From Anaspis maculata (Eukaryota; Arthropoda; Insecta; Coleoptera; Scraptiidae): a stretch of DNA of 64,000 nt. Below are positions 9,301 to 22,630 of the stretch, piece after piece; within the stretch, counting starts at the first letter, position 1, and the number at the start of each line of letters is the position of its first letter. The stretch spans positions 56,603,416-56,667,415 of the forward strand of contig OX421966.1 of NCBI GenBank assembly GCA_949128115.1, given 5' to 3'. The notes under the pieces are model-generated. The model was not told where the DNA came from. It made no database searches and saw only the letters and a program-made list of their open reading frames with translations. The translations under genes were made by a program, and so were the position numbers.

Positions 9301-12300
9301 TCGCGCGCCACAGCATGCATAGAAAACGGAACTCTGCTGTCGCTGTCAGAATTTACGATTTCAAGGTGTTTTCTTGATTCTTGGGACGTTTTAACATTTT
9401 TAACCATACTATTACGGGACGGCTGACGCTCGGTTCGCTTTCAAGCGCTGTCAAAATTCTCGTTAGCGGAAGTTGTGCAATAAAATATGGCGGGTAATTT
9501 GAAATTGTTTTGGATTCAAAAACCCCATTCTAAATTGCTTCGCATAAACTTCACAGCAAGATTTTCCATTTCATTATGGTGAAAAGTAGATCAGGTGTTT
9601 CTTTTTACACACTTTCTATGTTATACATTCGTTGAAATTGTCAATTTGCACCTTGAATTGATCATTTTACAAAGTCATTCAACATGCATATTCTTATGGG
9701 AGTTTCAACCCAGCACATGTGGTTGTCTCTCTCCCCGATCTGCGACTGCGCTCTGAATAAATAATATGGTCAATTGAAATTTGCTTCAAAGGCGAGTTTG
9801 ATGTTCACTTCTTCGCTGAATCTGTTAACGCATGAGTATTGGCAGTGGTATTGGCTCTATGAGTGGCGCCCTCCCATGGTTATTCTCGACCCCAATACAT
9901 TCGCATCGATTAATTACGAAGTCCCTGTCAAAAGTTGACAAGTGAAGTAGCTTTAGGCTAGACTCCGCCCCAAATGTACTTTTTTTTTTACTCTGTGTTG
10001 GATGCTCTGGGATTGTGAATAATTATATGTACAATGAAGTCATTTTATTATTATTATTATTATACGTTTTAGCAGAAGTGGGCGGCTCTACGAGATGTGA
10101 AAAGCTGTTGGGGTGATTCTCTGCGCAAATCAAAAAATGTAGCCCGAAACGACACCAATTACTCTAATCTACTGATGTTTGTAATGGAACGCATTTTTAG
10201 CGACTTTTAAAAACTTCATTCAATAATCTACGTTTACCATCACGTACATCACTTCAGCGCATACATGAGAACGCATACCTGCCGAGCGCGGTAATTTCAA
10301 TTTTGACGCACAAAGTGTCACTGTCAATGGCAACTGTCAATCAATAATCGAAATGTAAACAAACAACAAACATTACCTCCTAACCATATTCAACATTTAA
10401 TATGTCAGAATGAAATGTTACGTGCCGTATGGCAGAAAGACGCAGAAAAGAGTTAGGTGATACGAAACACAACGAGCTGCATGGCGATCGACGAAACAAG
10501 AGCGTTATTTGGTTAGGTCTGTCGAAACGTCAAATCGACGTCAAGCGCTGTCAGCTGAAATTTGCGTGACATTACACACGCACACCGTATTACAGTGTTG
10601 TCAACTTGTTGTCGTGATAAAGATATGGCAACGTCCTACTTTCACGGGTATGCGCAGAAGCCTTTCGGGAAACGTGGATTCCACGCGCCAGAACACTTCT
10701 ATATTAGGAACTGAATGTGAACGCGGCGGGAATTTGCGTCGATTCGCTGACCAGACGTTTCGAAGACGACGTGTGCCGTAATTTACTACAGGTGGGTTGT
10801 TTTTACATTATTTCCTAAAATCATACTCTAAATCGCTTTTGGCGTGACTGCATTAGTTTTTTGTTTGGTGGTTCAATTTTTGTTTTCACGCATGAAGGGC
10901 CGAATTACGAATTTAAACCTGCGTCGGGCGTCAATTTATTTGTTTCCGGGAATTCAGAACAAGAAGAGGACCGAAAAGGGTTTTCGCGATTTTTACAGCC
11001 CAGGTTGAAGCGAGGATGGAGGCTCCCGACGGCGACGCATCTCGTGTATTTCACTCATTTTTGGGGACACTCAACGGCCCTGTTGACGCTATACGCGGTG
11101 ACAGGTACTAGGTACCTACGCGTTTTTCCTATGGTGTCATATTCGTGTTTGGATTGCACTTCTTTCTCTAGGAACATACAGCGGTGCCTCGCGAGAAGAT
11201 TCTAAAAATAACGCGTATGAGATTTCTTTGTTTCAGGTTCGAGCTTAGTGCGTATACGGGGATTGTTTTCATGTTCAGGTCCGGGCTTAGGTTGATTTCC
11301 TGTATTAGTCTGTTTACGTAATTATTTTCAATGTCATTTTTGTTGTCTCACGAATTTTGCAAACTTACTGATTTTTATGTCAATATTATAATAACCAATT
11401 CAATAGTTTTGTGTGTAATTTGATTGTCATGTACTTACTTGACTGTAATTTTTGTATGTCCTATTTTGGTGTGTGTCATGATTTGATTTTCATGTAAATG
11501 TCATTGTCCGCCGTCTTTGATGACTACCATATTTTTATGTCATGTTTTTGTTTTTATGCTCGCTGCTATGTTTGTCAGATATTCAATGTAGGTGTCTCAC
11601 AGGATCCTACTAACCACCCCTGTTTTGTCTTGTTTTGGGTTTTTATGCATTGTTGGTGTGATTTTATCTGCATTGTTGATTTGTTGATTTATTATACATT
11701 GTTTACTGATAAGTTTTACATTTGTTTACTGATGTTTCTGCGACTTTGTTTTTACTAATTTCACTCACACTGAATACCGGAATTTATCAGTGAGTCATCA
11801 GTGCTTGTCATTCTGTCTCGTATTTGAGTCTTTCTTCTTTGGGCTCAACTCAGGGGTTTGTTTGACTAGGTTCTTCCACTGAGTGCCCTTTTCCGAATCT
11901 GTCACTCTCCTCTTTTTCTTTGACTGACAGTATGACATATTTAGTTGTTGTTTTTAATTGTTTTTGTTAATTTTGTCTATTGTGTGTCATTTTGCTAGTG
12001 TGTCAGTCCTGTGTTAGGTGTTTTATGAAAATAATCCAATTCATTTGAATTTTGCTGATGATTTTAATGAAAAATTCATTTTGTTTGCTATTAATTCGTG
12101 TTATTGTTCAACTTTTCAATACAATCCCCATCCCCAAAGTTCCGTTCTCGTCTCGAGTGATCCTAAGTGAAACGAACAACGTAAGCAACTCTTCTACCGT
12201 AAGAGGTCCAAGGTAGAAGGGAGAGAGGTAACGACAATCATAGCCAAGGGTCAAAAAGAGGGGAACAGCTCATGGTGTTGCATCGTGTTTGTGCTTTTAT

Positions 12301-12326
12301 AAGAGGATCGCTCGCGCTGTGCTCAC
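6335..12326 (-). other. Six-kilobase Regnase intron
   Basis: This is the intron between the exons at 12,327-12,526 and 6,044-6,334; the phases of both ends agree. Apart from a short tandem repeat at 7,297-7,453 and an ATT microsatellite near 10,046-10,065 I recognise no gene, RNA or bounded mobile element. The frames here are short and show no domain. The stretch around 6,720-7,800 is more GC-rich than the rest, without an evident cause. Confidence 0.7.
7297..7453 (+). repeat. About four tandem units of 40-42 bp
   Basis: The block GATGTGACTTTACCCCTG followed by a GCGTTCTGTCCTCTG block recurs with starts near 7297, 7339, 7379 and 7421. The last unit is truncated and more diverged. There are no spacers, so this is a minisatellite and not a CRISPR. 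Confidence 0.85.
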
Positions 12327-12526
12327 CTTGCAGTGTATCCCGGAATCGAGTCCGGTGTGGTCTGGACGTACTCGGCGTACTCGGCAGCGAGCGTATCGCT
12401 GGTGGTGCGAGAGACATCCTGGTGTTTGGTCGGCGGCTCGGCCTCACAGTCGGAGTCGTAACTCGAGTCCTCCCCTTGAGTCGCCGCTCCCGCGCATCCC
12501 TCGCCGCAAATGTCATCTACATATTT
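12327..12526 (-). CDS. Regnase-1: Regnase-1/ZC3H12 family RNase, acidic N-terminal exon
   Basis: The exon encodes KYVDDICGEGCAG, an acidic Ser-rich stretch (EDSSYDSDCEAEPPTK), then RTTSDTLAAEYAEYV and TTPDSIPGYTA. The acceptor is TTTTCTTCAG before 12,526 and the donor is GCAAG|GTGAGC after 12,327. It ends with AG, which with the G of the exon at 6,334 makes an Arg codon; with the three downstream exons it gives a continuous 387-codon frame. That phase match, the strand and the composition place it in the Regnase gene. It starts at phase 0 with no methionine, so at least one more 5' exon lies further right and was not found. This part is outside the conserved domains, so homology alone would not be decisive. 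Confidence 0.8.
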
Positions 12527-15500
12527 CTGAAGAAAAAAAAACACGAATTAAAATTAATTAATTAGCATTATTAATCAATTTGAAAATAACGTGCAGAAGA
12601 TAATGCAGAAGATAGTGCAAAGACGTCATTAGACACCCACAAGGCACGTGTGGGGCAAAATTATCATAATATGCAACAAAAAATTATCGTAATGTGATTG
12701 ATAATAAGAATACGGGGGTCATATTTGACATCATCACCATCATGGGGTTATATTGTTATGTTTCCAGAGAACAAAAGTTGATGTAAATGTATGTACGTGT
12801 GGTGTGGCGTGTTTATTTAGAGTGCGACCTCAGGTTCATGTTTAGGTCGTAAAAATTAGCGAGTTAATCGTCATCGGTATAAACGATAATATCCGCTAAA
12901 AATTTATTTTTCGCTTCTCCACCAAATTTGCAACTGATCTGCACTTAGTCGCCAACAAAACTGCAATAATAGAGTCCTGACAGAAATTTAATTTTTAGAA
13001 TCGTCAATCATTTTTAGAGTGCTTGCTTATTCATAAAATTATTAGACCGTTGAGTTGTTGGGTATAGCATGGGTTGATATTCAAACGAAAAATACAGGTC
13101 AGAAATTGTGTACATACCTACGTGAACTAAGACCAAAGTTTGAATTAGGTTCAGGGCCTAAAAAAAGAAGTGTGACTTGATGATGTCATTCCGCGTGAAC
13201 CTTTTTTGGCGCAAGGTTTACCGGCCTGCGCTGCGACGCAACCCTGAATCTCGCCACCTTGATTCACCGCACTCGCACTTTTATATTTTGATGCACCAGA
13301 TGCCGCATTTTACTTTTCACGTGATATGCATTTCTCGCTTCTATGATATATAGGTAGACGCTGGGTTTGTGATAGCGCAACACAAAATCCAATAACCTAT
13401 CTCATGAGTGATCGGCATCATGATTGGAGTACTTTTACCATGAAAACAGAAACTTCAACTTGGTCGGAACATAAAACGAAGGTACCGTACGATCAGGAAT
13501 TTTTCCCTCTGGAATGCTATGAAATTATCATTTTATCCAATCCTATTGAATAATGCGCGCATTATTACGCATACATGCCTGCATTTTTCAATAAGACTGG
13601 ATAAAGCATAGTATTCTACTCGCGTGTAATGGCTAATACTCATTCGGATGCTTTACGACACTCGCCAAGGCTCGTGTCGGCAAACTGCATCCTGATCAGA
13701 GCAATCATCACCCGCTTGTTGTATAATACATATACTATTATCCATCAAAGGTCATAATGACTGAATAAGTTATCGAATGTCAGTGTCACTGTACTGTACA
13801 TACTGTCAAAATGCGGAAAAGGTGATCAAAATGCAGATGTCACTTTGAAAGTGAATTGCTGTACTTCCAACAGAAATGAAAAAGGCAAAAAAAATGTGAA
13901 CCCAAGTAGAAGGCGGACATGGTGGATACTAGGGACTTTCATTTTCTGCAATAATTATTATTGGCCGTCACTTTGAAGCGAATTGCTGTACTTCCAACAG
14001 AATTGAAAAAGGCAAGAAAAATGTGGACCCGAGTAGTAGGCGGACATGGTAGATAACTAGTGACTTTAATTTGCTGCAATAATTATTATTGGCCGTTCTG
14101 ATGATGTCATTACTCCGAATGACAATGTAGCTGTCAAAATGACATTTTTGATTTCTGCAATAATTTGTTTAGTGATTGGCGCAGAACCGTTTTCTCTCGC
14201 TCACTATCACTAGAAGCATGTCACCTGTGGAACTCAACACAAACATAATGCAGTGGAAGAGCACACGAATACTTCTCTTTTATTGCTATCGGCTTCTGGC
14301 TTTGCTTCAGTGGCCTGCAGCCACCGTTACTTATCGTTCTTGCCCGCCGCACCTGCTACGTTCATTGTGTCCTTTCACCAAAGCACACATTATGAATATC
14401 AATTGAATTCAGTCATGAATCAGAAAAATATCGATGAACGAATTATGGGCACACCGAATTCGAATTGAACGCAAATTACCGCAGACACATCAACGCAACA
14501 TTGCACTTAAGCAAACGGCAACCTGTCAATCTGGTTACAAATCTGACAAACTGCGCACTCGCGACGGTTGTGGACCAGAGCTGTCAGCCCGCCGGAGCTG
14601 AATTGGCAGACATTGGTTCTTGAACTTTCTACCCTGTTTACACTTATAATACGTTTTTCGAAGCCAAACAAACCTGACGAACTGAATTGCCCAAGGAATT
14701 GCCGCACCACCAAATTTTCCACACAAGTTTGAAGTTTGAAGTTCCAGAACAATAAATCTGATTTGGATGATATTTTCTGAATTATAGGATGATTCTTCGG
14801 GGATCTGCCTGGGAAATGAATTTTCGTATTTTGTTTTGACTATAAGCAACAAGTGTAACACTGGTGTGGTGTTTGAGACCTTTTATGGAGAACATTGACA
14901 ACAGCAGAAAGTTACAATATTTTATAGCATAATGCACACTAATTTTTAGAAGAGAAATTATTCAGGAAAGAATTTTTTCTCCTGAATTCAGGAATTTGAA
15001 GTGAGAATTTGAGTTTTTTTTCCGAGATACCCTGTATTTTTATATTTTATCAATTGTACAAATTATGAAACTACAAAAATAATTTACAGAGAATAAGTAC
15101 CCAGTGTATAAATGAGAGTAAATGAGAATTATTGTATAAATGCTCAATTCAAATAAATCCCTGCCCCGTCTTCAGTTCCCACCCCACGAATAATTTTTCT
15201 TAATTTAATTTGAGAAAAATTACATGTTTCCTTTTCTTTTTGAAAGTTGAGGACCCTTCGCTGGAGTAGCAGGATTTACGTCCTTTGTCCCTTGAAACTC
15301 GGGTTGGACGGTCCGCATCGAATGTGGATTCGAGTCTCGGCTCGGATACTAGCAACGGTCTCAGTTTCCATTTACCGACACTTCAAACGCCGGCCCCAGA
15401 TAACAAGTCCAGCTGGGTTCGGTTTGTTCCCAGGCAAACCTCTCTTAAGTATCTCTAGCGAACGATTTTTGGATCATGCTGTGTGCCGATCCGGAATCTG

Positions 15501-16496
15501 CGCGTGCGGGTCCTCTCTGTTCTCTGTATCTACTGTACCTAGTGTACCTTTATTCTCCTGAAGGCTCTAATAAAGGTACTCAAGAAACTTTCTCAACCAC
15601 CTTCAAAAAAACAAAAAACATGTTTTGTTTGGAATTTTTTATCATCCCCTGTTATCCAATCGGGATAATAATTTTAAATTAAGAGGAGGACGCTGAGGGA
15701 CCATGAAGGTACAGCTGGTCATATATTCCAACTTTCTGCAATAGGATATGGGAAAAACACCACATCAATGTTACATTCAGTAACATGTAACTGAATTTCA
15801 TATTTTTCCAGAAATCTCTTGTACAGTTAGATCCCTGATTAATCGTCCTACAAATTGGGGAAAAAAATCAAATTGGCTAATTTGTTCTGGAACAATTCAA
15901 CTTTAAACTTATATAAAAAATTAGGTGGCTATTGGTGGATCATAGCTAACTAATCTTTTATTTTAGGAATTAGTATTATATCTGCAAATATCGATGGTAC
16001 AAAATTTTTCGATACAACTTGTAATTTTACGTAGGTTTTTGAGAACCGCTTTTATATTAGCAATAGCAACCATCGAGCGGTATGAGTTTCGGCAAGTTTC
16101 ACTTAGGCTAGGCCAAGCTGTTCATATCGCATTTTAAAAATGCTAGGAAACTAGCATTATTGGAAAAACGCTGCCAAATTGTTACCGATCGAAAGAAAAA
16201 GTCGATTTTCAAGGATTTTCTGACGGATTTTGAGATCCGGTTCAAACGAATTTACTAGGCAAACAGTTATTTTGGTTTATATCGGTTGGGAACATTGTGA
16301 AAATTGATGTGAAAAGTGGTAGTCAGATTGGACCACTTCTTCAGCTTGCCTTTCTTTGAAAAATACCGATGTTGAACAAATTATTTTATAAATAAACGGA
16401 CTGATATTAGGTCGGAAACGATGCAGAACATGTCAGTTCATCATTGTCTTGCGGAGAAAAAACACTGAAAATGGGTGAATGGAGAAATTATCAGTG
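12527..16496. other. Probable 5' intron or flank of the Regnase gene
   Basis: No coding exon recognised. It contains the 128-bp tandem duplication at 13,839-14,094. Around 15,240-15,575 there is a GC-richer patch with a B box-like GGATTCGAGTCTC (about 15,326) that might be a SINE, but no A box, tail or target duplication could be settled. The rest is AT-rich with nothing I can name. Confidence 0.5.
13839..14094 (+). repeat. 128-bp tandem duplication
   Basis: Two adjacent diverged copies of a segment that begins GTCACTTTGAA and contains GAATTGCTGTACTTCCAACA, and that ends TAATTATTATTGGCC (13,839-13,966 and 13,967-14,094). No coding content is seen. Confidence 0.9.
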
Positions 16497-16690
16497 GGGT
16501 CTTGTTTCGATGGCTTTCTCGTTTCATCCCCTTTCCCGGAGCACCACCGCACGGTAGTAGATGCTCCAGTACTAAGGAACGTGAGAAAAAGTTAATCTGG
16601 CCCATTGCGGATTTGAACTCGGGACATCCACATTTGAATGCGGGGTCGACCTCACCTCACCGGGCTACCGACTGGGTTTGGGTTTGGTAT
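16497..16690 (-). mobile_element. Possible tRNA-derived SINE
   Basis: On the minus strand a tRNA-like head can be read: an A box-like block around 16,655-16,675 (GGTAGCCCGGTGAGG) and a B box-like block at about 16,609-16,621 (GAGTTCAAATCC). They are followed by a body rich in GGAGCATCTACTACC and GTGCTCCGGGAAAGG. No target duplication was found, so the borders are approximate. Confidence 0.4.
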
Positions 16691-19600
16691 TGAGTTCTTG
16701 CACCCTCGACTTTCAAGGTGTTTGATATTTACCCATCCAACAATTTTTGAACATTGAATAACCAATATTTAGAAAAATGTGCAGAAGCACGGAGAATCAT
16801 TCCATATGCTCTTCGGCTATGGCTGTCACAGCATAACATTAAGGCGATAGAAAAAATCGTGCAAGGATTCTATCTATTCAGAACTTTCTTCTTTCCAGTT
16901 ACTTACTCAGACAAGTGGATAGTATTTATATCTCTAGACGCCTATTATTGTAATTGAAAACTGCATAACTTTATTGATATAAATATTATTAATAAATGCG
17001 CAAAGGACGGACGTTTGGCAAAACGTAAACAAGTCTATACGACGGCAAGGAAAACGACAACTGAACAAAAGAAAAAATCGATTACTACATACGCATATTT
17101 ATGTAGGAACATGCTTGAATTGCAACGATCATAAATCACGTTGAGAAATTAGTTGCCCACCACACCTCCCTCTTTTCGCCGATACACTCTCCTTTTTCCG
17201 GAACTGTTGTATCAGGTTTTTCTCTACTGCATTGAAAAATAAGTGTTTCAAAACGAGGTCTTCTTCAATCTAGAGGACGAGCGATGCCACCTCCTGTATA
17301 CAACCGGATGTTGTTTTAACACAACACAATCTCAACAGAGATAAAATATGGCCTGATTCTCAAGTATAAAGTGTCGTTTTTTGTACGTAAAGGTTATCGA
17401 TGTTTTGGAAAAAAATCAGCAAGAAAAAAATCAATCAATCAATCACCTCGTCAGCAACGGTCATAATATCCAAATCGAGGTATCCCAACCGGAACTGGCG
17501 GCACCGAACCCATTCCGTATTTACGTTGTTGCTGCAACCGATGCGGCAGACGTCACGACATCGTTCATCGCCGTATCCTGGTTCATCGCAGATAAAACAC
17601 ATACACTCATTTACACAAACACTGAACTCAAAAAAATTATTCTCCAATTTTTTTTGCGATTTTCTTTTCTTTTGAGGATAAAAAAAATATACCGAACCGG
17701 ATGCAGTTTTGCTGTTATTATACACACTGAGCTGTCGGCCAAATTGATGATATGATGAGACGAAACAACAACCGGATTCGGAAAGGCGATTCTAGTCGGC
17801 CAGGGCTAGTTCGACTGGCAGTTGGCAGTAGTAGTAGTTAGTAGTGGACATTCGACACACAGACAAGAGTGGAGGCGGAGGAGGCGGCGACGCTCGGAAG
17901 GAGATGGTACCTATACACGCGGTGAAAGGGAGAGGGAGAGCGGCTGTACGACGGAGACATGCGAGAAAGAAAGTAGGAGAAAAGACTGCGTTCGGCGGAG
18001 TCAGATCCGCAAGCGGAAAAGAAGAGGGCGAGAGAAAGACAGAGACGGAGAGGTGATCCTTTGAGTTTGAGTACAACAGTAATGTTCGTTCAAATCTCGC
18101 GTAAATATTTACAAAGTTGGTTTGGCCATTGACGTCACGAACATGGTAATGCTGCTTCTTCAGGAGAGCAGCTTTCGATCGGGGTTTACCGATGGGATGG
18201 TCACCGTGTTTCTTTTTTCTTCTTCATCTTCACGAGTCGTCGTCGATGCGTCTAGAACTTTGTTTTCTCTACAGTGAACTAGTTTTTTTTTTCAATATTC
18301 CATCGAGGATTCCATTTTTAACTATCTGTTTTCATTCTATTTCTGTATTCTATGACTATGGGCTTCCTAGACGGCTTCCTCATTTGACCTTTTCTTGTTC
18401 AAAAAAACCATCGTCGACTGCAGGTATAGGTGCAGGTATGCGATGAACCATTCATTTCGGAACACCGTGCTTCAACAGACAAGCATTTTGCCTCGCATTT
18501 TGCACTGCTTTTTCAATTTTTTTTTTGTATTTGTGATCTTTATTTAAAAAGCTGTTTGTAAAGCAATTTTGGAAGAAATCAGGGATAAAGCGCATTTGTT
18601 TTGAGACACAAGTGTTCCAAAGAGACCGTCACATGCTTGCTACTACCATTGTTCTACTACCCGCGATCAATGATATTTAGTCTTAGAAACGCCCGCAACC
18701 AAAATCAATTTCCACCCCATTTTTCAAAGTTGAGCAAAATCGGTCATTCTGTACTCAGCATGACGATGCCTCAGGCTTTGTTAGTGAGTGAGGTCTGGTC
18801 AGTTGAAGTTGATCAAAGAATATTACAGTCTCTGCTCTTCAAAGAACGTGGAAGTGTGACCTGGCCTGACTGGAAATGTTTTAATTTGGAATCTGGGGTT
18901 TTATATAGGGAATTACAGGGGTTTTCTGTTTTAGGAATGCTGCCAGGTATGCGCTGATTTTGTTGGTAACAATTAACGTCGTCAGTGGCTTTTAAATAAA
19001 TTAATCATTTGCTTCTTGAAACCTAAATAGGGTTCCCTAAAACTAGTGCTAGCGTCGTATGTGCTGCTTGTTTCAGGTTGTGGCTTACTAAATAATGTTC
19101 GTTGACGGAATTCCTCGACTGTGTGTTTTTGGGTGCGCAAGTAAGACGCGTCAAGCTGAGACCCGTTAAAAAGGTAACTGAGACATTGCAAAGCAAAGAA
19201 GGGATTTCAATCAAATTTATCGAAGGGTTGCAATTTTCGTAATAATAGGCGATTTACATTTGAAAAACGCCACCTGGTGTAGAGCTCGATACTTGATCGT
19301 GCAGGAATTTTTTGAGAGGAACACATACTGAGACGTCTAGTAGCCTAGGTAGTCAGTAGTAAATACCTGCAATACCGAGTGCAATACCCACATCAATGAC
19401 ATGAAATTTGACAAGTAGGAATAATGTGAAAGGGGGTCTGCTCTTGTGTCCCCTATTTGATCTTGTGTATAGCGTATGTAGTAGGCTACTAGTAGGATCT
19501 AGGTCCAGAGGTGAGGAGCTGGAAGACTGCACCTACCAGCAATGCATTGCATTGTAGTTGCAGTGGAAAAACTGCGACTGGTGACTGTTACATTCACCTT

Positions 19601-20254
19601 CCGCAGGCAGATGCAAGCATGGCATGCTGTTTTGCCAGTAGCTGTCGCCCCTGCCATTCCTGCCATTAAGTGCCTGCTGATTGATCCCCTAATCCCCAAT
19701 GGTTATCAAAGCAAGCCTAAACCTGCCTAAACCGAGACTAAACCGAGACACTACAAACGTTTGCGCCCCAATTACAAAGGTAGCGAACTGTAAAATATAG
19801 AATGCGGATCTCCATGTGAGGTCTAAGCAGAAAATCTATAGAAAAAGGAGACTGACGACGCAGCCAGCTCAAAGGCGACCTTTTCTGGCGTGCCAACAGT
19901 TGAGTTGGTATGTGCGGAGGACTCGGTCCACAGTCGCTGTTGCTGTTCCTTGGGTGAAAGGCTAGGAATGATGCAAAGAAAGGTCTGCGCAATAAAGAGC
20001 CTGCGGGGTCCCAAGGGTTCACAGGAACAAAAGTTTGCTGGTAGAGGACCGCACACGACAGCAAAGTGACAGTTTTGACGTGCCTCCAATTGACGTAACA
20101 GCCGACGTTGCCGGGCGGCAACTTACATACACCTCTTCTAACAATTAATTCCCTGAAACTTTCTACACGGATGGGCCATTTTCCCCAATAAGCTCAATCG
20201 CCTATAGCAGGGAACGTTTTAGTGAAGGGCAGAGACGCAACTTGGGAAAAAAAA
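16691..20254. other. Non-coding stretch, no gene recognised
   Basis: I find no supported exon. The segment 17,780-18,060 is purine- and GC-rich with GGA/CGG runs, which makes long but repetitive frames on both strands. A 40-bp stretch starting TTAGTGAGTGAGGTCTGGTC (18,780) recurs near 60,938 and is a minor dispersed repeat. The remainder is unremarkable. Confidence 0.45.
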
Positions 20255-20428
20255 TCAAATGAAATGACATGACATCTCGGGTGGCTGTGAAATTTGACAA
20301 TTGCGTTATAAATAATGTGTTTTCACTTTTTGGAGTTCGTGTGGATCTTATGTAGTGGATCATCATCAAGCAATATTTCTAGCACAAACGTCAAGTTTCA
20401 CAGCTGCCCGAGATGAAATTTCATTTGA
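20255..20428. repeat. 174-bp inverted-repeat element (MITE-like)
   Basis: The left end (TCAAATGAAATGACATGACA, then TCTCGGGTGGCTGTGAAA) is the imperfect reverse complement of the right end (TTTCACAGCTGCCCGAGATG, then AAATTTCATTTGA). The arms are about 45 bp and the centre about 85 bp. No coding content. Confidence 0.75.
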
Positions 20429-22419
20429 ATTGTACTCATAAACACTAGTCAAATCTGTCAGTTTTTGACGCGAAGTGTCACTTTTTTCTACGCATCTTCA
20501 CTTTTTTCAATCGCTAGTTGTCACTTATTTTTCGTTTCTCAGCTCACCATTCTGTCACTCGCATCTTCGACTGTTTGCATTTTCACAGTTTTTGTGATAG
20601 CCGCCTGAAATCTATTGTGTGTATGTACCTTGACTAGAAATTCTTATTTTTCATGTCAAGATCGCTTTTACAGCCTCGGTAGGTATTTGATAGACGTTTC
20701 AGTTCAAGATTGCAGCGCCATTACGACACCATTTCAAACCAACTTTATTGGGCATGGTTGGTTGTCTTCGGTGAAGAGGTTGAGATACGGAGATTTAGCC
20801 TTGAATGTTGATTATGATTATTGTTATCCAACGATTTGTCGCTACTGTGAAAAAAAATTGCATTTATCTCGGGAATGTTCGTTTTCATTAAAGTGCCGCG
20901 ATGTGCTGCATTCCATCATGCAGATAGCCAGGTACGTTTTGCAGATTGGAGCTTGTTTGTTGTCGTGTTGTTTTTTACAAGCTTTTTACCAATTTTCGGG
21001 AATCAATAAATATAGACGATGATTCTCCATTTTTTTTTGCCGATGACAAAGCCAGAGGTACTGGCCACCATGTCGAACAATGCGAAATTTTACTTCCCTT
21101 TGGACGAAAAAAGGTAATGTCTGTTTGCCCCACTATCACCTTAGACAATTCAAATGATTATCAATCTGAATTTCAATTCTTTGTTCGAATTTTTGTTCTG
21201 TTTATTGTGACTTGCGTTTCCCTTAGGAATCAAATTTAGAAAAGAAGGTTCCTATTTCGCTTGGCTTTATATGGCTCTCTATATTATTGCTGCTGAAAGT
21301 GGCCTCGAGTCGTGTAGCTTCGGCGTCTCGAAAGTGGATTTGATATGGCTTGCGTTCATGAGTTTTGCTTCTCCAACAGCTGGATCGTTCAACTGTTGAA
21401 AAAGTAAGAACCAACACTCCAGCTCTTACAGATTCCGGGAAAAATGCACCCGAAGATAAGTAAAGAGCGACAAACAGCTCGTTACATTCGAAAATACCTG
21501 CCCTCGGGTTAAGCCACTGGAATTGACGCTTTGGGCGCGCGCCGCTACTGTGGACTGGTGACTGCAGTGGTACCAATCGCGCGACGGGTCGGGCCCGATG
21601 GTTTTTGCCGGTTTTCCTTCCACCCACCATCTTCACAAATCCGCCATTTGCACATGTTGAGCTGTGCCTCTGTCTTGCGGTTTGGGTGAGGACTAGCCTT
21701 CTCGCTCACGGTGGCTGTCGTGCTGTTTTTCTTGCCTTTAGTCCATATTGGCATGCCGATCGCTCGCCGCAGACTTGATTGTTTTGAATAGCCCACCAGA
21801 GACTTGATTGCTTTAACATAACCTCTAAAGAATTAGCTAATGCCAGGACCTCACAAGGGCGAAAATTCGCCTGTGCATTTCTGCGGGTCTCCGCCTCCGT
21901 ATTTGTATTATGTCGTTTTATGTCGCTAATATTTGTGTATATTCTGATCTGGTTTTGTGTGTTTTAGCGACGCCGCCCTCTTGACGTGGTGCCCCCCCCC
22001 CCCGAATCGTTGTCAAGCTCTGGGGGCACCAGGGAAACTAATTTCTGGCGCCCGTGACGCCAATCCGAACATCAGGGCTCCAGCAAAAAGCCTTCAACGT
22101 ACGGCTGCAGCGGTGTTGCTCACGCCGCCAGATCAGAAGTCCAAGAGCACTCGACTAGGAGGCAGCATCTCACGAAGCCCCTGGAACTGCGCCAGCGCCG
22201 GCCTCGCCTTAATCAGGCAGGGAAGTCCCGTTTACTTTTGTAGTTTTGGGTGGTTGATTAGCTAGCTCCGTTCTTCTACCGGAATTATTTGTCGAGGGGT
22301 GCGGCCTTCTGCCAAATTTTTCGTGTGATTACTACTCACTTCTTCACGCTAAATTATAAACAATGAAAATGAACGGGTCAAAGTATTTCAATAAAAAATT
22401 GGACCTGGTCTGGACCGCG
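20429..22419. other. Non-coding stretch, possible old LTR trace
   Basis: No gene recognised. A C run at about 21,990-22,003 is followed by CTGGCGCCCGTGACGCC near 22,046, which resembles the primer-binding site that follows a 5' LTR. No matching LTR pair or coding region is visible, so it is not called as an element. Confidence 0.35.
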
Positions 22420-22600
22420 CTACTTTTTGGTAGCTTCTAAGCATGCTGTTAAGCGCCTTAACAGGCTTAGTGCATCAATAAGTGCTTGTCTTGTAGTGAG
22501 TTTTACTGGTGGTGCTGAAAGTCTTCTTTGGAGAGCATCCCATATGTGCTCAATTGGATTACTGTCGGGCGATAAGTTTGACCATATCATTGTGGTAATT
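22420..22600 (-). pseudogene. Tc1/mariner-type transposase, C-terminal fragment
   Basis: The minus-strand frame contains SPDSNPIEHIWDALQRRL followed by TTRQALIDAL. In Tc1-type DDE transposases the corresponding motif (SPDLNPIEHVWD) carries the last catalytic acidic residue. Only about 55 residues remain. The earlier catalytic aspartates, the DNA-binding domain and the terminal inverted repeats are not seen. The next fragment, a LINE end on the opposite strand, starts about 30 bp away, so this is a patchwork of dead elements. Confidence 0.85.
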
Positions 22601-22630
22601 TCATAATTCATGAAAAATTGATTCTCAATA

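Noticed and set aside
12238..12565. Several overlapping frames on both strands around the Regnase 5' exon
   Set aside because: Only the minus frame used in the exon has matching splice sites and joins in phase to the next exon.
17792..18076. Long frames on both strands in a GGA/CGG-rich patch
   Set aside because: Low-complexity composition keeps all frames open; no domain or splice evidence.
18780..18826. 5S-like or SINE promoter block shared with about 60,938
   Set aside because: Only about 40 bp match and no pol III box spacing or borders could be shown.
20615..21022. 135-codon plus-strand frame with several cysteines
   Set aside because: The cysteine spacing fits no zinc-binding family, and codon use matches the non-coding surroundings.
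22040..22062. LTR retrotransposon primer-binding site (CTGGCGCCCGTGACGCC)
   Set aside because: No LTR borders, no polyprotein and no second LTR found; the match is short.
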